Below, piece after piece: positions 61,701 to 64,000 of a DNA stretch of 64,000 bases (positions are counted from its first letter, which is position 1; every line of letters starts with the position of its first letter). Below the pieces are notes generated by a model that saw nothing but the letters and a program-made list of their open reading frames with translations, was not told where the DNA came from and did no database searches. The DNA is taken from NCBI GenBank assembly GCA_963728545.1, contig CAVSKO010000002.1:930001-994000 (forward strand). Reading direction: 5' to 3'. The translations under genes and the position numbers were made by a program. This DNA is from DASUNP01 sp963728545. Lineage in GTDB: Bacteria > Acidobacteriota > Blastocatellia > UBA7656.

Positions 61701-64000
61701 AGTTATTGACCCCGGTGACAATTCTTCCGTTAGTCATTGTCAGCGCGGTGGCAGCGCTGGAAAGCGTCAGGTCGCCGCCCGCAATAGCTAGATTGTGAGT
61801 GGCGTCGTTATCATCATAGGTCATGCTGGTGAGAATGCGCGTGGGGTTGATCTCAGGGCCCGTAGTCCTTGTCGCCGTCGTCCTCAGATAAGAAATGGTC
61901 TCACCGCCCGTGCCGAGGTTGAAGGTAAATGGCATGTCGAAGGTTCCGGCTGCCGTCGGCGTCGTCGTATTGCCGATCTGAACAACACCTGTGGTCGCGC
62001 CGCCGTTGCCAAGCGTGATCTTGTTAGAATTGATGAGACTGCCGGAGAATAATCTGATCGCTCCGACAACAATGTTGGAGACTGTCGGGGCGATGGTAAG
62101 CCCCTGGTCGGCCTGTATTGCGAAATTGGTAACAGGGGCAGTAACCACGCCAGTGCCTGTATACATCTGCGGAGCGGTTGTAAGGAACCAGACAAAATTG
62201 GAACTCGCTCCGTTCGCGGTCAACGTCCCGTTGTTGGTCAAGGTCGTCCCGTTCATCAGGAACACATTGTTGCCGATGTTCAGCGTGTTGCCCGTGTTGA
62301 TGGTTATGTCGCGAGTGATGTTGTTAAAGACGGCGGGCGCAAGGAACGTCGCCGAATGATTGGCCGAGGCATTGCTGATGACCAGGTCGGGAAAAACTCC
62401 GGCAATGCTAAACGCCTTCGCAGCGCCCGAAGCCGCGTTACCCAACTGCACTGTGCCGCCCGTGACGGTCGTAGTGCCGGTTAGGCCGGACTGGTTACGG
62501 AAATCGCGCGGCCCGGAGACTGCCGTGCTGGCAAGCTGAACAATAATAGTGCCGCCGGTGATGTTAGTGGTCCCGACGCCCGTTCCCAGGTCAAAGCTGC
62601 CGAGCGTCGTCGATGCGTTGCCAATCGTACAAACCGTGATCGTACCGGCTGTTTGGTTGTAGGTAATAGCGTTGCCGGATGCGGCCACGCCGAATCGCCC
62701 TGTGGCGTTGATGGCGCCTCCCTCGACTGTGATATTAGCGCCGGAAGCGAAGCCCATCGAATTGCCTGTGGCGATGCCGATGTTATATGTGCCTTGCGAC
62801 ATTCTGAACCTTCCGGTGACGGTCGGTGAGCCGTTCAGCCCCACGACCGTCGCATTCGGATTGTCCACCCAGATTCCGCCCGTTGCAGGAACGCTATAAG
62901 CTGCCGCATTGAACAGAGGATTACTGAACGCGCCGGTGCCGGCGATTTTGAATGTGCCGTTGGTGATGGTGAGGAATCCAACCGCATTCGCGCCCAGCAC
63001 GGTAAGCGTGCCGCCGGGATTGAAGCTCAAAATTGGAGTGTTGTTCGTACCTTTATTGACCGTGACGCCTGCGGTCTGTTTGAAGTCGGTCGTGCTGCCG
63101 CCGCCGAGCGTAACCGTTGCGTCGGTTGCGCCGGTGAAGGTGATGCCCGCGCCCGCCGTGTTGCCGTTCGTGCTGAAATCAATCGTGCCGTTGTTGGTCA
63201 GGTTCCCGCCGATAGAAAGAACGTGCCCGGTCTGTGTGCCTAACGGGTTGGATTGAAAAACTCCGCCGCCGTTTACGGTAACGTCTTGTCCGACCGTCAA
63301 TGTTCTTGCCGTTGTCTGTTCGTATTGCAATGTAGCGCCGGTTTGAACTGTCAAATTCAAACAGTTGCTTGAATCAATAGTAACGGTCGCGCCTGTTACG
63401 ATAGTGGCATTATCACCCGCTCCCGGAACCACGCCGCCAACCCACGTCGCTGGCGCGCTCCAGTTCCCGCCTGCTGGCGTCGAATTGATATTGCCCGCAG
63501 GGGTGGTCATCTGGCTGCCAGCAAGCGCCGTGCTTAACGCGCCTTCTGAAATCGCAAAGACCTGCCAGAAATAGTTCGTGCCGGGAGAAAGCCCCGTGGC
63601 GTTGTAGGATGTCGCATTCTGCGCTGCCGTGCCGTCGAACGCGAAGTTGATGCCGTCGGTTGAGCGGTACACCCCGTAGAGCAGTTCATCCGGCGAGTCG
63701 GTCCAGTTGAGCGTCATCGCGAGTTGAGTGACGCCCGTGAAATTCAGGCCGGTCGGCGCGGTCGGCGTCGGCGGCGTGAAGGTGAAATCCCTTCTCATTC
63801 CATCCACCGCACCAGACAGCACCGTGATCGCGCCAGCCGTGTAGAGATTCTCCACCGGATCGTTCGACGCCCCGTTGAAGGTCGGCGCTGGCGTGCCGCT
63901 CTGCGCAGCAGTCACCGAGCCGACGTTTCCGGCGGTGTTGGTCGAAGAAAAGCCTATGTGCGGGTCTCTGGAATTGACATCGGCAGCGCCAGCCGCGGTC
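58749..64000 (-). pseudogene. Giant secreted beta-rich C25 (gingipain-type) peptidase, frameshifted and cut by window edge
   Basis: Two overlapping frames make one protein of at least ~1740 residues; the start lies beyond the right edge. The first frame (64000 to 61204) has a fibronectin-like segment (TGLNFTGVTQLAMTLNWTDS, then AISEGALS) and a long Thr/Asn/Gly-rich stretch with TLTNNGTL-type rungs, likely a parallel beta-helix. It ends SFSDWTLAEP...TDVHLV, then breaks. The second frame continues SFTADRFDGQ..LLRWQTGFEVANLGFNVYRDE and the C25 domain with catalytic His (59121-59123, GHASVDLW) and Cys (59022-59024, MTCLNGYY), ending in DPTSRLK. Removing one base near 61226-61230 joins the frames. 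Gingipain-type proteases are secreted cysteine peptidases. Real break or assembly error. Confidence 0.75.

Overview
The window reads as a bacterial chromosome of about 55% G+C. The best guess is an Acidobacteriota genome, probably class Blastocatellia. That rests on the flavour of the proteins (VIT-vWA proteins, large secreted C25 peptidase, TPR-CHAT protein, DUF4129 and zinc-ribbon membrane proteins, many TTG/GTG starts) and on the many short palindromic intergenic repeats; no marker such as 16S rRNA is present, so this is inference. Most genes are housekeeping or envelope functions, interrupted by one accessory-looking locus near the left end.

Left end (1-8600): the 3' part of an IS1182-type transposase, ssb, and an M20 peptidase gene that converges on a minus-strand locus. 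Reading with transcription, that locus holds a promoter and long 5' leader (8186-7911), a 239-residue protein with 15 + 8 perfect TTAGG pentapeptide repeats (7910-7191), a B12-binding radical SAM enzyme with a C-terminal PqqD-like domain (6938-5097), a second B12-binding radical SAM enzyme split by a frameshift just before its CxxxCxxC motif (4994-3320), and a PqqD-like domain (3309-3034) that is probably the detached tail of that second enzyme. This is the most novel-looking system here: a candidate repeat-peptide RiPP pathway.

Middle (8600-34600): a PAP2/Aur1-like membrane phosphatase, an M50 protease with CBS domains, a MauG-like di-heme protein, rlmB, a CopD-like protein, an MFS exporter, a geranylgeranyl-reductase-like flavoprotein, a VIT-vWA protein, the stress trio prkA-yeaH-spoVR, truB, a TPR protein, a PafA-like phosphatase, and a large TPR-CHAT caspase-like protein followed by a strong terminator and an unrecognised 265-residue protein.

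Right part (34600-64000): an iPGM-like metalloenzyme, an EF-G-like GTPase, a small secreted protein, rph-murI (overlapping), a coiled-coil protein, tmRNA (ssrA, tag ANSELALAA), two envelope proteins, a penicillin-acylase-type hydrolase, a crotonase, a penta-heme cytochrome, an MFS transporter, a beta-propeller protein, a metal-binding-domain protein, a zinc-ribbon/FHA protein, a class IV aminotransferase with a YbgC-type thioesterase, NAD salvage genes pncB-pncA, a Tat-exported phosphoesterase, and a very large secreted beta-rich C25 peptidase that runs off the right edge and carries a frameshift. Intergenic gaps repeatedly hold short inverted repeats of a few families (TGAGTGATGAGT, GTCCTGAGT, CACCGCAGAGACACAGAG and others).
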